A stretch of 64,000 nucleotides of DNA from an uncultured Caldimonas sp. (GCF_946480305.1 NZ_CAMLJQ010000006.1:147540-211539); one strand, 5' to 3'. Numbered from the stretch's first letter, positions 28,672 through 38,107 are shown. A program made the numbers and translations. The notes: a model not told the origin generated them from the sequence alone.

Positions 28672-28683
28672 CAGACATTTCTC

Positions 28684-28759
28684 GGGTGCTTAGCTCAGTT
28701 GGTAGAGCGGCGCCCTTACAAGGCGTAGGTCGGGGGTTCGAACCCCTCAGCACCCACCA
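28684..28759 (+). tRNA. tRNA-Val (UAC)
   Basis: Cloverleaf: acceptor GGGTGCT/AGCACCC, D-arm TAGCTCAGTTGGTAGAG, anticodon stem GCGCC/GGCGT with loop CTTACAA (anticodon TAC), T-arm GGGGGTTCGAACCCC. CCA is encoded. Confidence 0.97.
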
Positions 28760-28920
28760 CCGAGAGCTGCAGTGCGAGAGCCCATGCCGATGTGGCAACA
28801 GGCTCGGAAGACGGGGCGGCGGGGTCGGCTAAACTAGCCGCCTCTCACGCCCCAGGGGCCGCGGGTCAAGCCCGGCCACCCTACCGTTCCAGCGGCCCAG
28901 CGCTCGCAACTGCAACGTGA

Positions 28921-28953
28921 AAAGGCGAACCGAGGTTCGCCTTTCGCTTTTTT
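28921..28953 (+). terminator. Intrinsic terminator after hupB-tRNA-Val
   Basis: AAAGGCGAAC/GTTCGCCTTT hairpin followed by CGCTTTTTT. Between the tRNA and this point I see no further gene. Confidence 0.85.
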
Positions 28954-29030
28954 AGGCAGTGGCCGTTGTCTGCGCTGCATGCTGCGCGGTCGTCGGGGCG
29001 CCGCTGACACAGAGGTCGAGGATCAACTCC

Positions 29031-30932
29031 ATGTTCGATTTCGTTCGCAACAACACGCGTGTTCTGTTCTTCGTGTTGCTGTTGCTGATCATTCCTTCGT
29101 TCGTCTTCTTTGGCGTTCAGGGCTACACGCAATTCCGCGAAGGTGCCGACGAAGTGGCCAAGGTGGCGGGCCAGCCGATCACGGGTGCCGAACTCGAGGC
29201 CGCGCACCGCAACCAGATCGAACGCGTGCGTCGGCAGATGCCCGGCATCGACGTGAAGATGCTCGACACCCCCGAGATGCGCCGCGAAACGCTCGAAGGC
29301 CTGGTGCGCGAACGGGTGATGGCAGTGGCGGCGGACAAGCTCCATCTCGTGACCGACGACGAGCGGCTCGCGCGCATCTTCCGCACGGATCCGCAGCTCG
29401 GTTTTCTGCGCAATCCCGATGGCAGCATCAACAAGGACGTCCTCGCCGCCCAAGGCATGACGCCGCCGATGTTCACCGAGCGGTTGCGGCGCGACCTCTC
29501 GTTGCAGCAGGTCATGCAGGGCGTGACGCAAAGCGCCGTGGGCGGCAAGGCCGTCACCGATGCTGCACTCGATGCCTTCATGCAGCAACGCGAGATCCAG
29601 GTGGCACGCTTCGAAGCGAAGGACTACCTCTCGAAGGTCAACCCGACCGAAGAACAGTTGCAGGCCTACTACGACAACCCGGCCAATGCGTCGCAGTTCC
29701 AGAAGCCCGAGCAGGCCACGATCGAATACGTGGTGCTCGACATCAACACCGTGATGAAGGGCATCACCGTTGCGGAAGACAAGCTGCGCGAGTACTACAC
29801 GCAGAACGAAACGCGCTATTCCAAGCCGGAGGAGCGCCGGGCGAGCCACATCCTGGTGATGGCTGACAAGAGCGCCCCGGCTGAGAAGCGCGAGGCCGCC
29901 AAGGCGAAGGCCGAGCAACTGCTGGCAGAGGTGAAGAAGAACCCGTCCGGCTTTGCCGAGGTCGCAAAGAAGAACTCGGAAGATCCGGGCTCTGCTGCGA
30001 GTGGCGGTGATCTCGGCTTCTTCGGTCGAGGGGCCATGGTGAAGCCGTTCTCCGACGCGGTGTTCTCGATGAAGCCGGGCGAACTCAGCAACGTCGTCGA
30101 AACCGACTATGGGTATCACATCATTCGCCTCGACGAAGTGCGCGGCGGCGAGAAGCAGCCGTTCGAAGCCGTGAAGGCTCAGATCGAGGAGGAGGTGCGC
30201 AAGCAGCTCGCGCAGCAGGAATTCGCCGCGCAGGCCGAGCAGTTCAGCAACACGGTCTATGAACAGGCCGACAGCCTGCAGCCCGTGGCCGACAAGCTCA
30301 AGCTCGAAGTGCGGACGGCGCAGAACGTGACACGCACGCCCGGCCCGGGAGCCGAAGGTGCGTTGGCAAGCCCCAAGCTGCTGGAAGAGGTGTTCGATCC
30401 CGAGGCGGTGCGCAGCAAGCGCAACGTCGAAGCGGTCGAGATCGGGCCCAGCCAGCTCGCGTCGGCGCGCGTTGTCGAATATGCGCCGGTCCGTACCTTG
30501 CCGTTCGCGGAAGTGAAGGAGCAGGTGCGCGAACGTGTCGTCGCACAACTCGCGGCGGAGGCGGCGCGCAAGGAAGGGGAAGCCCAGCTGGCGGCGTGGA
30601 AGCAGTCGCCGGAGAGCGCCAAGCTCGCGGCAGCGGTCTCGGTGTCGCGTGTAGCGCCCGCAGGGCAGCCGCGTCAGGTGGTGGAGGCGGCATTGAAGGC
30701 GAGCACGGAGCAACTGCCAGCGTGGGTGGGCGTGGACCTCGGCGGCCAGCAAGGCTATGCCGTCGTGCGCGTCAACAAGGTGACGGGCCGGGCAGAAGTG
30801 CCGGGCGCCGAGCAGATGTCGGCCCAGTACACGCAGGCCTGGGCGGCGGCCGAGTCGCAGGCCTACTACGAAGCGTTGAAGAATCGCTTCAAGGCCGAGA
30901 TCACGTACAAGCCGAAGGACACGGCCAAGTGA
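29031..30932 (+). CDS. PpiD-like periplasmic folding chaperone with parvulin domain
   Basis: 633 aa, anchored by one N-terminal helix ([19 protein letters not shown], residues about 10-28) with the rest in the periplasm. A SurA_N/PpiD N-terminal chaperone region follows, then a parvulin domain near residues 270-370 ([30 protein letters not shown]), then a C-terminal chaperone lobe. Assists outer-membrane and secreted protein folding. The parvulin motifs look complete, so isomerase activity is possible, unlike E. coli PpiD. Confidence 0.9.
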   Translation: MFDFVRNNTRVLFFVLLLLIIPSFVFFGVQGYTQFREGADEVAKVAGQPITGAELEAAHRNQIERVRRQMPGIDVKMLDTPEMRRETLEGLVRERVMAVAADKLHLVTDDERLARIFRTDPQLGFLRNPDGSINKDVLAAQGMTPPMFTERLRRDLSLQQVMQGVTQSAVGGKAVTDAALDAFMQQREIQVARFEAKDYLSKVNPTEEQLQAYYDNPANASQFQKPEQATIEYVVLDINTVMKGITVAEDKLREYYTQNETRYSKPEERRASHILVMADKSAPAEKREAAKAKAEQLLAEVKKNPSGFAEVAKKNSEDPGSAASGGDLGFFGRGAMVKPFSDAVFSMKPGELSNVVETDYGYHIIRLDEVRGGEKQPFEAVKAQIEEEVRKQLAQQEFAAQAEQFSNTVYEQADSLQPVADKLKLEVRTAQNVTRTPGPGAEGALASPKLLEEVFDPEAVRSKRNVEAVEIGPSQLASARVVEYAPVRTLPFAEVKEQVRERVVAQLAAEAARKEGEAQLAAWKQSPESAKLAAAVSVSRVAPAGQPRQVVEAALKASTEQLPAWVGVDLGGQQGYAVVRVNKVTGRAEVPGAEQMSAQYTQAWAAAESQAYYEALKNRFKAEITYKPKDTAK

Positions 30933-30950
30933 AGCAACGCTTCAAGGGGC

Positions 30951-30980
30951 TGGCAAAAGCTCAGCCAATACCGCTATAAT
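30951..30980 (+). promoter_or_regulatory. Promoter of tRNA-His
   Basis: Perfect TATAAT at 30975-30980, 12 nt before the tRNA; the -35 (TGGCAA with an 18-bp spacer) is poor. Confidence 0.65.
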
Positions 30981-30992
30981 CTCGGACTCTTT

Positions 30993-31069
30993 GGTGGCTG
31001 TAGCTCAGTTGGTAGAGTCCAGGATTGTGATTCCTGTTGTCGTGGGTTCGAGTCCCATCAGCCACCCCA
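30993..31069 (+). tRNA. tRNA-His (GUG)
   Basis: Anticodon loop TTGTGAT (GTG). The acceptor has the extra G-1 paired with C73 (GGTGGCTG/CAGCCACC), the identity mark of tRNA-His; CCA is encoded. Confidence 0.97.
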
Positions 31070-31077
31070 GTCAAAGG

Positions 31078-31115
31078 AAAGCGGGTTCCGGGTCACCGGA
31101 GCCCGCTTTTGCTTT
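31078..31115. terminator. Bidirectional terminator between tRNA-His and the amidohydrolase gene
   Basis: AAAGCGGG-t-TCCGG-gtca-CCGGA-g-CCCGCTTT with T-rich tails on both strands (TTTTGCTTT on plus, TTTCCTTT on minus), placed between convergent genes. Confidence 0.85.
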
Positions 31116-31135
31116 GGGCGCCTCTTTTCGACCCT

Positions 31136-32005
31136 CTACGTCGCCTGCACCGTCAACAGTCGAACTGCGTTGTCCTTCAGGATCAACGGGTGCACCTCGG
31201 GGCGGAAGCCGGCTTCCTTGAAATCCTGCATCCAGCGCTCCGGCGTGATGAGCGGATAGTCCGAGCCGAACAACACGCGGTCTTTCAGCAGGGTGTTGGC
31301 GTACTGCACCAGTTGCGGCGGGAAATACTTCGGACTCCAGCCCGACAGGTCGATGAACACGTTGGGCTTGTGCATCGCCACTGACAAGGCTTCGTCCTGC
31401 CATGGCCACGACGGGTGGGCGATGACGATCTGCATGTCGGGGAAGGCGATCGCGACGTCGTCGAGGTGCATCGGGTTGGAGTACTCCAATCGCAGGCCGC
31501 CGCCGCAGCGCATGCCCGAGCCGATGCCCGAGTGGCCGCTGTGGAAGATCGCCGGCATCCGGTGTTCTGCGATCACCTCGTAGATGGGCCAGGCCATCTT
31601 GTCGTAGGGATAGAAGCCCTGCACCGTCGGGTGGAACTTGAAACCCTTGACGCCGTGCTCGGTGATCAGGCGGCGTGCCTCGCGTGCGCCCATCTTGCCC
31701 TTGTGCGGGTCGATGCTCGCGAAGGCCATCATCATGTCGCTGTTCTTCTGCGCGGCTTCCGCGATCTCCTCGTTGGGGATGCGCCGGCGCCCGAGCTGTG
31801 CTTCCGCATCCACCGTGAACATGATGAGGCCGATCTTGCGCTCGCGGTAGTACTGCACCGTTTCTTCGATGGTGGGCCGCCGGTTTGAGCGGAAGTACTT
31901 GTCGGCGGCGCGGTCGAACTCCTCGCCGTAGTTGTCGAAGGGGTTCCAGCACGACACCTCCGCGTGCGTGTGGAAGTCGATGGCGATGAGGTCTTGGAAG
32001 TTCAT
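31136..32005 (-). CDS. Amidohydrolase-2 family enzyme, probable aryl beta-ketoacyl-CoA hydrolase (CouO/PhdC-like)
   Basis: 289-aa metal-dependent hydrolase. IDFHTHAE gives the HxH metal site; HSGHSG, AHPSWPW and FGSDYPLITPERW supply later ligands and the catalytic Asp. In Rhodococcus and Corynebacterium a member of this family splits 4-hydroxyphenyl-beta-ketoacyl-CoA to the benzoate and acetyl-CoA in hydroxycinnamate breakdown. Here it is divergent from a crotonase/CoA-ligase/SDR operon, the other three enzymes of that route, so the same role is inferred. Homology alone cannot separate it from gamma-resorcylate-type decarboxylases. Confidence 0.7.
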   Translation of the reverse strand: MNFQDLIAIDFHTHAEVSCWNPFDNYGEEFDRAADKYFRSNRRPTIEETVQYYRERKIGLIMFTVDAEAQLGRRRIPNEEIAEAAQKNSDMMMAFASIDPHKGKMGAREARRLITEHGVKGFKFHPTVQGFYPYDKMAWPIYEVIAEHRMPAIFHSGHSGIGSGMRCGGGLRLEYSNPMHLDDVAIAFPDMQIVIAHPSWPWQDEALSVAMHKPNVFIDLSGWSPKYFPPQLVQYANTLLKDRVLFGSDYPLITPERWMQDFKEAGFRPEVHPLILKDNAVRLLTVQAT

Positions 32006-32031
32006 GAGACGGCTCCGTTACTTGCGCTTTA

Positions 32032-32060
32032 TTAATTAAAACACTTAACGGATTGAGTGT
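32032..32060. promoter_or_regulatory. AT-rich palindromic segments upstream of the amidohydrolase gene
   Basis: TTAATTAA (32032-32039) and ACACT...AGTGT (32041-32060) lie 27-55 bp before the amidohydrolase ATG, in an otherwise GC-rich genome. Possible operator or promoter for the minus-strand gene. Confidence 0.35.
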
Positions 32061-32168
32061 CAGCTGCCAACGTGATGGCAGGCGCATCTCGGGCCGATCT
32101 AGGTGTTTTTCCCCGTTGATGTATCAATGCTGAGCATCGGATCAGGGATAGTCCCAGGTGTGCGAGGG

Positions 32169-32199
32169 TATTGATTACTTAATATCAATAACAATTAAT
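32169..32199 (+). promoter_or_regulatory. Candidate promoter with inverted-repeat operator for the hydroxycinnamate operon
   Basis: Inverted repeat TATTGAT-N8-ATCAATA at 32169-32190. It overlaps a promoter-like pair TTGATT, 17 bp, ATTAAT that ends 18 nt before the crotonase ATG. A MarR-type repressor (gene at 42.6 kb) could block the promoter by binding here, as CouR/FerC-type regulators do. Confidence 0.5.
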
Positions 32200-32216
32200 C
32201 GATCGACACCATCTGC

Positions 32217-33026
32217 ATGCCCATGAATGCCTCTCCTGCCGCGCACGTTCGACTCGACCTCCTGCAGTGCGAGGTCGAGGGGCCGGTTGCCCATGTCCGG
32301 CTCAGCCGGCCTGCCAAGCGCAACGCCATCAACGACGGCCTGATCGCGCAGCTGCACACCTGCTTCGTCAACCTGCCGGCCGAGGTGAGCGCGGTGGTGC
32401 TCAGCGGCGAAGGCGAGCACTTCTGTGCCGGGCTGGACCTGTCGGAGCTGTCCGATCGCAGCGTGGCGGAAGGCATCGTCCATTCGCGCATGTGGCACGC
32501 CGCGTTCGACCAGATCCAGTTCGGTCGCGTGCCGGTGATTGCGGTGCTGCATGGCGCAGTGGTCGGGGGTGGCCTGGAGCTGGCCAGTTCGGTGCACATC
32601 CGGGTGGCGGAGGACAGCGCCTTCTACGCCTTGCCGGAAGGGCAGCGCGGCCTGTTCGTAGGCGGCGGCGGCTCTGCGCGCGTGCCCCGGCTGATCGGGG
32701 TGTCGCGCATGATGGACATGATGCTGACCGGCCGCGTGCTCGACGCGGACGAAGGGCAGCACGCGGGGTTGTCGCACTACCGCGTGCCAGCAGGGCAGGG
32801 GGTTGCGAAGGCGATGGAACTCGCCCACCGCATTGCCGGCAATGCGCCGTTGTCGAACTATGCCGTGCTGCATGCCTTGCCCCGCATTGCGGAAATGTCC
32901 CAACCCGAGGGCTTGTTCGTCGAATCCCTGATGGCGGCGATCGCCCAGGGCGACCCCGCGGCCAAGGAGCGCATGCGCGCCTTCCTCGAAGGCAAGGCCG
33001 GCAAGGTGGGGAAGGTGTCGTCATGA
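32217..33026 (+). CDS. Enoyl-CoA hydratase/isomerase (crotonase) family, hydroxycinnamoyl-CoA hydratase candidate
   Basis: 269-aa crotonase. Oxyanion-hole segments are seen as HFCAGLDLSEL and HGAVVGGGLELA; active-site acidic residues lie in the following helix (YALPEGQRG). First gene of an operon with an aryl-CoA ligase and SDR, so it would add water to feruloyl- or coumaroyl-CoA. Whether it also has the retro-aldol activity of vanillin-forming Ech enzymes cannot be read from sequence. A second ATG two codons in is equally possible; no ribosome-binding site precedes either. Confidence 0.85.
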   Translation: MPMNASPAAHVRLDLLQCEVEGPVAHVRLSRPAKRNAINDGLIAQLHTCFVNLPAEVSAVVLSGEGEHFCAGLDLSELSDRSVAEGIVHSRMWHAAFDQIQFGRVPVIAVLHGAVVGGGLELASSVHIRVAEDSAFYALPEGQRGLFVGGGGSARVPRLIGVSRMMDMMLTGRVLDADEGQHAGLSHYRVPAGQGVAKAMELAHRIAGNAPLSNYAVLHALPRIAEMSQPEGLFVESLMAAIAQGDPAAKERMRAFLEGKAGKVGKVSS

Positions 33027-34894
33027 GCGGCGCGCCGCGCTATCGGGTCGCGCGCATCGGCGGGTGCATCGATGCGGCGGTGACCGAGCGCCCAAGCGGC
33101 ATCGTCGAGCTGCGCTCCACTGAGGCGCTGCAGGCCTATCCGCGCCGGTTGACGGACCGGCTGGAGCATTGGGCGCAGGTGGCGTCCGATCGCACACTCG
33201 TCGCCAAGCGGCACCGGGGTGGCGAGTGGGTGCGCCTGAGCTACGGGCAGATGCTGCAGCGGGCACGGGCGGTGGGGCAGGCGCTGGTCGACCGCGGGCT
33301 GTCGGTCGAACGTCCGGTGATGATCCTGTCCGACAACGACCTCGAACACCTGACGCTGGCGCTCGGTGCCATGTGGGCGGGGGTGCCGTATGCCTCGATC
33401 TCGCCCGCCTACTCGCTGGTGTCGCAGGACCACGGCAAGCTGCGCCACATCACGGCCAAGCTGACGCCGGGGCTGGTCTTCGCCGCGAGCGGCGCGGCTT
33501 ACGAGCGCGCCATTGCTGCGTGCTTCCACGACGATGTCGAGATCGTGCTGACCGAAGGCGACCTGCCTGACCGTTCGAGCACGCCGTTCGATGCGCTGCT
33601 GGCGACGCCGCCCGGAGCCGCGGTGGCGGCCGCGCACGACGCCACCGGGCCGGACACCATCGTCAAGTTCCTGTTCACGTCGGGCTCGACCAAATCGCCC
33701 AAGGGCGTGATCAACACGCACCGGATGATCTGCGCGAACCAGCAGATGCTGGCGCAAAGCCTCGCCTTCCTGGCAGACGAGCCGCCCGTCCTGGTGGACT
33801 GGCTGCCGTGGAACCACACCTTCGGCGGCAATCACAACATCGGCATCACGCTCTACAACGGCGGCACGCTGTACATCGACGAAGGCAAGCCGACAGCGAC
33901 GGGCATCCAGGAGACGCTGCGCAACCTGCGCGAGATCTCGCCGACGATCTATTTCAACGTGCCCAAGGGGTTCGAGGAGATCGCTGCAGCGATGGAAGGC
34001 GACGACACGCTGCGCGAGCATCTGTTCCGGCGCGTGAAGGCCTTCTTCTATTCGGGTGCCGGCTTGTCCCAGCCGGTGTGGGACCAGCTTCACCGACTGG
34101 CCGAGCGCACCGTGGGCGAGCGCATCCCGATGATGACCGGCCTGGGCATGACCGAGACGGCACCTTCGTGCACCTTCGCGCTCAAGCCGGGCATCCAGTC
34201 GGGCCACATCGGCCTGCCGTGCCCGGGCGTCGAAGTGAAGCTGGTGCCGGTGGACGGCAAGGTGGAGATCCGGTTTCGCGGGCCGAACGTGATGCCGGGC
34301 TACTGGCGTGAGCCGCAACTCACGGCCGAGGCCTTCGACGAGGAAGGCTACTACCGCACCGGCGACGCGGTGAAGTTCGTCGATCCGCAACAGCCGCAGA
34401 AGGGTCTGATGTTCGATGGCCGCATCGCCGAGGACTTCAAGCTCGCGACCGGCACTTTTGTGAGCGTGGGCCCGCTGCGCGCAAAGATCATCGCGCTCGG
34501 CGCGCCGGCGGTGCAGGACGCGGTCATCACCGGGCTGAACCGCAACGAGGTCGGCATGCTCGTCTTTCCGCGCGTGGACGAGTGCCGCAAGCTCGCCGGC
34601 GCGGGCACCGAGGTGCCCGTGCCGGAGGTGCTGCACCACCCTGCGGTGCGCGAGTTCTTCCAACGCCTGGTCGACCGTCTCTGGACCGAAGGCACCGGCA
34701 GTGCCAACCGCATTGCACGTGCCCACGTGCTGGTGGAGCCGCCGTCGATCGACCGGGGCGAGATCACCGACAAGGGCTCGATCAACCAACGCGCCGTGCT
34801 GAGCCACCGCGAGTCGCTGGTCGAGGCGCTGTACCGGGGTGAAGAGGCCGACCCTTACGTCCTGCAGCCCCGCTTGCTCAAGGAGACACGATGA
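33023..34894 (+). CDS. Feruloyl-CoA synthetase-type acyl-CoA ligase
   Basis: ATP-dependent CoA activation of an aromatic acid through an acyl-adenylate. 623 aa, the length of Fcs enzymes. The P-loop-like LFTSGSTKSPKGVINTH is near residues 216-232, GLGMTETAPSC is the adenine-binding motif, and YRTGDAVKFVDP the hinge region. The C-terminal lobe has the Fcs-type form (DGRIAEDFKLATGTFV), not the usual GR-x-KD/E hinge. Start overlaps the crotonase stop (ATGA). Ferulate, p-coumarate and caffeate are the likely substrates. Confidence 0.85.
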   Translation: MSGAPRYRVARIGGCIDAAVTERPSGIVELRSTEALQAYPRRLTDRLEHWAQVASDRTLVAKRHRGGEWVRLSYGQMLQRARAVGQALVDRGLSVERPVMILSDNDLEHLTLALGAMWAGVPYASISPAYSLVSQDHGKLRHITAKLTPGLVFAASGAAYERAIAACFHDDVEIVLTEGDLPDRSSTPFDALLATPPGAAVAAAHDATGPDTIVKFLFTSGSTKSPKGVINTHRMICANQQMLAQSLAFLADEPPVLVDWLPWNHTFGGNHNIGITLYNGGTLYIDEGKPTATGIQETLRNLREISPTIYFNVPKGFEEIAAAMEGDDTLREHLFRRVKAFFYSGAGLSQPVWDQLHRLAERTVGERIPMMTGLGMTETAPSCTFALKPGIQSGHIGLPCPGVEVKLVPVDGKVEIRFRGPNVMPGYWREPQLTAEAFDEEGYYRTGDAVKFVDPQQPQKGLMFDGRIAEDFKLATGTFVSVGPLRAKIIALGAPAVQDAVITGLNRNEVGMLVFPRVDECRKLAGAGTEVPVPEVLHHPAVREFFQRLVDRLWTEGTGSANRIARAHVLVEPPSIDRGEITDKGSINQRAVLSHRESLVEALYRGEEADPYVLQPRLLKETR

Positions 34895-35655
34895 ACCTGC
34901 AAGGACAGGCCGCCCTGGTGACGGGCGGCGGCTCCGGCCTCGGGGCCGAGACGGCACGCGAGCTGGCGCGCCAGGGGGCCCGCGTGGCGGTGCTGGATAT
35001 CAACGCACAGGCGGCGCAATCCGTTGCGGCCGAGGTCGGTGGCCTCGCACTGACCTGCGACATCACCGACAGCGGCAGCGTGCAGCGTGCGATCGACGCG
35101 GCCCGCGAAGCGCACGGCACGGCACGCGTGCTGATGAACGTGGCCGGCATCGGCGGGGCCCGCCGCGTGGTCGGCAAGGATGGGCAGCCGATGCCGCTGG
35201 AAGACTTCAAGCGCATCGTCGACGTCAATCTGGTGGGCACCTTCAACGTGATCCGGCTGGTGGCGGCCGAGATGGTGAAGCAGCCGCCGCTGGAGGATGG
35301 CGAGCGGGGCGTGATCGTCTGTACGGCGTCGGTGGCGGCCTACGACGGGCAGGTCGGGCAGGAGGCATATGCGGCGTCCAAGGGCGGGCTGGTGTCGCTC
35401 ACCTTGCCGCTGGCGCGCGATCTGGCGCAGCACGGCGTGCGCGTGTGCACCATCGCGCCGGGGCTGTTTCTCACGCCGTTGCTCCATCAGTTGCCCGAAG
35501 AAGTGCAGCAGTCGCTGGCGGCGTCGATCCCCTTCCCCAGGCGGCTGGGCAAGCCGCTGGAGTTCGCGCAGCTGGCCGCGCATGTGGTCACGAACGCCTC
35601 GCTCAATGGCGAGGTGATCCGGCTCGACGGTGCGCTGCGCCTGCCGCCGCGCTGA
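34891..35655 (+). CDS. Short-chain dehydrogenase, probable aryl 3-hydroxyacyl-CoA dehydrogenase
   Basis: 254-aa classical SDR: cofactor motif TGGGSGLG (11-18), the catalytic Ser in CTASVAA and the YAASK tyrosine/lysine pair. The acidic residue after beta-2 (VLDIN) indicates NAD. It resembles the 17beta-HSD10/3-hydroxyacyl-CoA dehydrogenase subgroup. Start overlaps the ligase stop (ATGA). In context it would oxidise the beta-hydroxy-aryl-propionyl-CoA made by the crotonase to the beta-keto ester. Confidence 0.83.
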   Translation: MNLQGQAALVTGGGSGLGAETARELARQGARVAVLDINAQAAQSVAAEVGGLALTCDITDSGSVQRAIDAAREAHGTARVLMNVAGIGGARRVVGKDGQPMPLEDFKRIVDVNLVGTFNVIRLVAAEMVKQPPLEDGERGVIVCTASVAAYDGQVGQEAYAASKGGLVSLTLPLARDLAQHGVRVCTIAPGLFLTPLLHQLPEEVQQSLAASIPFPRRLGKPLEFAQLAAHVVTNASLNGEVIRLDGALRLPPR

Positions 35656-35698
35656 GCGGCTTTCACTTTCCCCACTCGACAACAACGGAGACATGTCC

Positions 35699-36841
35699 AT
35701 GAAGCGACCCGCCCTCAAGCAATTCGTCGTGACCCTGCTCGCCACGCTCGCGGCGGGCATCGCGCAGGCCGATCTCACGATCGGCGTGAGCCTGCCCTTG
35801 ACGGGGCCGGCCTCCGGCCTCGGCATCCCGGTCAACAACGGCTTCAAGCTGTGGCCGCAGACCATCGCGGGCGAGAAGGTCACCCTGATCGTGCTCGACG
35901 ATGCGACCGACCCGACCAACGGCGTCAAGAACGCCCGCCGTCTGGTCACGGACGACAAGGTCGACCTCATCATCGGCTCGGCCGCCACCCCGGTGGCCGT
36001 GGCGATGGCCGACGTCGCGGCCGAGTCGGGTACGGTGCAGCTTGCGATGTCGCCGATCCCGCTGCCGCAGGGCAAGGACACCTGGTCGTTCCGCATGGCG
36101 CACTCGTCGGCCGTGATGGCGCATGCGATGGTCGAGCACATGAAGAAGCTGGGCGTGAAGACGGTCGGCTTCCTGGGCTACACCGACGCCTATGGCGAAA
36201 CCTGGCTGAAGGACTTCACCGCCAAGGCCGAGCCGGCGGGCATCAAGGTGGTCGCGGCCGAACGCTTCCAGCGCACCGACACGAGCGTGACCGGCCAGGC
36301 CTTGAAGCTGGTGGCGGCCAACCCGGACGCCATGCTCATCGTCGCATCGGGCTCGGGTGCGGCGATGCCGCACCGGGCGGTGGTCGAGCGTGGCTACAAG
36401 GGCAGGATCTACCAGACGCATGCTGCGGCTTCACGCGACCTGATGCGCGTCGGCGGCAAGGACGTCGAAGGTGCCTTCGTGGTGTCCGGCCCTGCGACGG
36501 TCGCCGAGCAATTGCCCGACAGCCACCCCTCCAAGAAGGAAGCGCTGAAGTACGTGCAGGGCTACGAGAAGCTGTACGGCGCCGGCATGCGCAACCAGTT
36601 TGCCGCGCACACGTACGACGCCCTGCTGGTGCTGGAGCAGGCCGTGCCGGTAGCGTTGAAGAAGGCCAAGCCGGGCAGCAAGGAATTCCGTGCTGCGCTG
36701 CGCGACGCGATCGAGTCCGGTGCGGCGGTCGCGGCTTCGCAGGGCGTGCTCGACTATTCGCCGACCGACCACTGGGGCTTCACCAACGACAGCGCCGTCG
36801 TGATGAAGGTGGTCAATGGGGACTGGAAGGTCGAGAACTAG
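35699..36841 (+). CDS. Branched-chain-type ABC transporter substrate-binding protein, candidate hydroxycinnamate binder
   Basis: 380-aa periplasmic type-I solute-binding protein (LivJ family) with a signal peptide ending near AQA. It resembles in family and context CouP of Rhodopseudomonas palustris, which binds p-coumarate, ferulate and relatives. The ATG at 35699 is preferred over one two codons upstream because the GGAG site is then 8 nt away. Followed directly by two structured repeats before the permease gene. Confidence 0.85.
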   Translation: MKRPALKQFVVTLLATLAAGIAQADLTIGVSLPLTGPASGLGIPVNNGFKLWPQTIAGEKVTLIVLDDATDPTNGVKNARRLVTDDKVDLIIGSAATPVAVAMADVAAESGTVQLAMSPIPLPQGKDTWSFRMAHSSAVMAHAMVEHMKKLGVKTVGFLGYTDAYGETWLKDFTAKAEPAGIKVVAAERFQRTDTSVTGQALKLVAANPDAMLIVASGSGAAMPHRAVVERGYKGRIYQTHAAASRDLMRVGGKDVEGAFVVSGPATVAEQLPDSHPSKKEALKYVQGYEKLYGAGMRNQFAAHTYDALLVLEQAVPVALKKAKPGSKEFRAALRDAIESGAAVAASQGVLDYSPTDHWGFTNDSAVVMKVVNGDWKVEN

Positions 36842-36844
36842 AGC

Positions 36845-36926
36845 CCACCCCCTACCGCCTTCGGCGGCCCCCTCAAGGGGCGCCGCTGGCGGACCGGCCG
36901 AGCCGGATCCGCGGCGGCACTCGAAG
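36845..36926 (+). repeat. Structured repeat, copy A
   Basis: Three-stem element beginning 3 nt after the stop codon. Stem 1 CCGCC/GGCGG; a CCCC/GGGG hairpin; then an outer stem GCCGC/GCGGC enclosing CCGGC/GCCGG. Homologous to copies B, C and D. Confidence 0.85.
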
Positions 36927-36933
36927 GATTTGG

Positions 36934-37012
36934 CTCACCCCTACGGGCTGCGCCCGCCCCTCGAGGGGCGCCACTGGCGGACTGGCGAAGCCACATCCGC
37001 GGTGGCACTCGG
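36934..37012 (+). repeat. Structured repeat, copy B (tandem to A)
   Basis: Same layout with changed stems: stem 1 CGGGC/GCCCG, a CGCCCCTCGAGGGGCG palindrome, outer stem GCCAC/GTGGC. Lies 7 nt after copy A in the same orientation. Copy B is followed by a TTTTTT run (37014-37019). Confidence 0.8.
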
Positions 37013-37064
37013 ATTTTTTGACGTTGGCGCCTGGGTTGGTGGGCGCGGATGAGACAAGGCGGAC

Positions 37065-38102
37065 ATGGACTTCTCCATTGCAAGCATCCTGCTGGTGGAT
37101 GGCGTCACGAACGGGGCGATCTATGCGTTGTTGGCGATGGCCACGGTGCTGTTGTTCGCGGTCACGCGGGTGATCTACATCCCGCAGGGCGAGTACGTGG
37201 CGTTTGCCGCGCTCACGGTGGGCATGATGCAGCTCGGCCAGGTGCCTGGCACGGTGTGGTTCCTGCTGGCGATGGCGGGGCTGGTGGCGGTGCTCGATGC
37301 GGTGGCCGACTGGCGGGCCGGGCGGGGCGCGCATGGCGTGGTGCTGCATGCGCTGCGCACACTGACGTTTCCGGTGGCCGTGTCGGTGCTGACGATCTGG
37401 CTGGCGCCGCAGCGGCCGCCGCTGCTGGTGCAGGCGCTGCTGACGCTGGCGCTGGTCACGCCGTTCGGCGGGCTGATCTACCGGCTGGCGTACCAGAGCC
37501 TGGCCGATGCGAGCGTGCTGGTGCTGCTGATCGTCTCGGTGGGGGTGCACTTCGCGCTCACCGGGCTGGGGCTGCTGTTCTTCGGCGCCGAAGGCTTCCG
37601 CAACCCGAGTTTCTGGGATGAACGCTTTGCACTCGGCGCCGTCACGCTGAGCGGCCAGACGCTCATCATCTTCGCCGCCACCGTGGCGCTCATCGTCGGG
37701 CTGTGGCTGTTCTTCGAGCGCAGCCTGGCGGGCAAGGCACTGCGCGCCACCGCGGTCAACCGGCTGGGTGCGCGGCTGATGGGCATTTCGAGCAACGCCG
37801 CGGGGCGGTTGTCGTTCACGATGGCGGCGTTCATCGGGGCACTCTCGGGCCTGCTCATCGGCCCCACCACCACCGTGTTCTACGACAGCGGCTTCCTCAT
37901 CGGCCTGAAGGGTTTCGTGGCCGCCGTCTTCGCCGGCCTGGCCAGCTACCCCGCGGCACTGGCCGGTGCGATGGTCGTCGGCGTGCTGGAAGCCTTCAGC
38001 TCCTTCTGGGCCAGCGCCTTCAAGGAAGTGATCGTCTTCACCTTCATCCTGCCCGTGCTGCTGTGGCGCTCGTGGCGCGATCCTCACACTGAAGAAGAGT
38101 GA
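37065..38102 (+). CDS. Branched-chain-type ABC transporter permease (LivH type)
   Basis: 345-aa inner-membrane permease with eight or more helices. ATVLLFAVTRVIYIPQGEYVAFAA and GLIYRLAYQSLADASVLVLL are family segments, and the EAA-like loop GKALRATAVNRLGARLMGIS docks the ATPase. Longer than typical LivH (about 290 aa) because of an insertion near residues 70-130. Its stop overlaps the upstream alternative start of the next gene. Confidence 0.88.
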   Translation: MDFSIASILLVDGVTNGAIYALLAMATVLLFAVTRVIYIPQGEYVAFAALTVGMMQLGQVPGTVWFLLAMAGLVAVLDAVADWRAGRGAHGVVLHALRTLTFPVAVSVLTIWLAPQRPPLLVQALLTLALVTPFGGLIYRLAYQSLADASVLVLLIVSVGVHFALTGLGLLFFGAEGFRNPSFWDERFALGAVTLSGQTLIIFAATVALIVGLWLFFERSLAGKALRATAVNRLGARLMGISSNAAGRLSFTMAAFIGALSGLLIGPTTTVFYDSGFLIGLKGFVAAVFAGLASYPAALAGAMVVGVLEAFSSFWASAFKEVIVFTFILPVLLWRSWRDPHTEEE

Positions 38103-38107
38103 AACCC

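Noticed and set aside
32217..34894. Assignment of the crotonase and ligase as the vanillin-forming Ech/Fcs pair
   Set aside because: Possible by homology, but no vanillin dehydrogenase is in the cluster while an SDR and amidohydrolase are. Kept as alternative only.
32858..34957. Long minus-strand open frame opposite the CoA ligase
   Set aside because: Same third-position GC artefact; the ligase is unmistakable on the plus strand.
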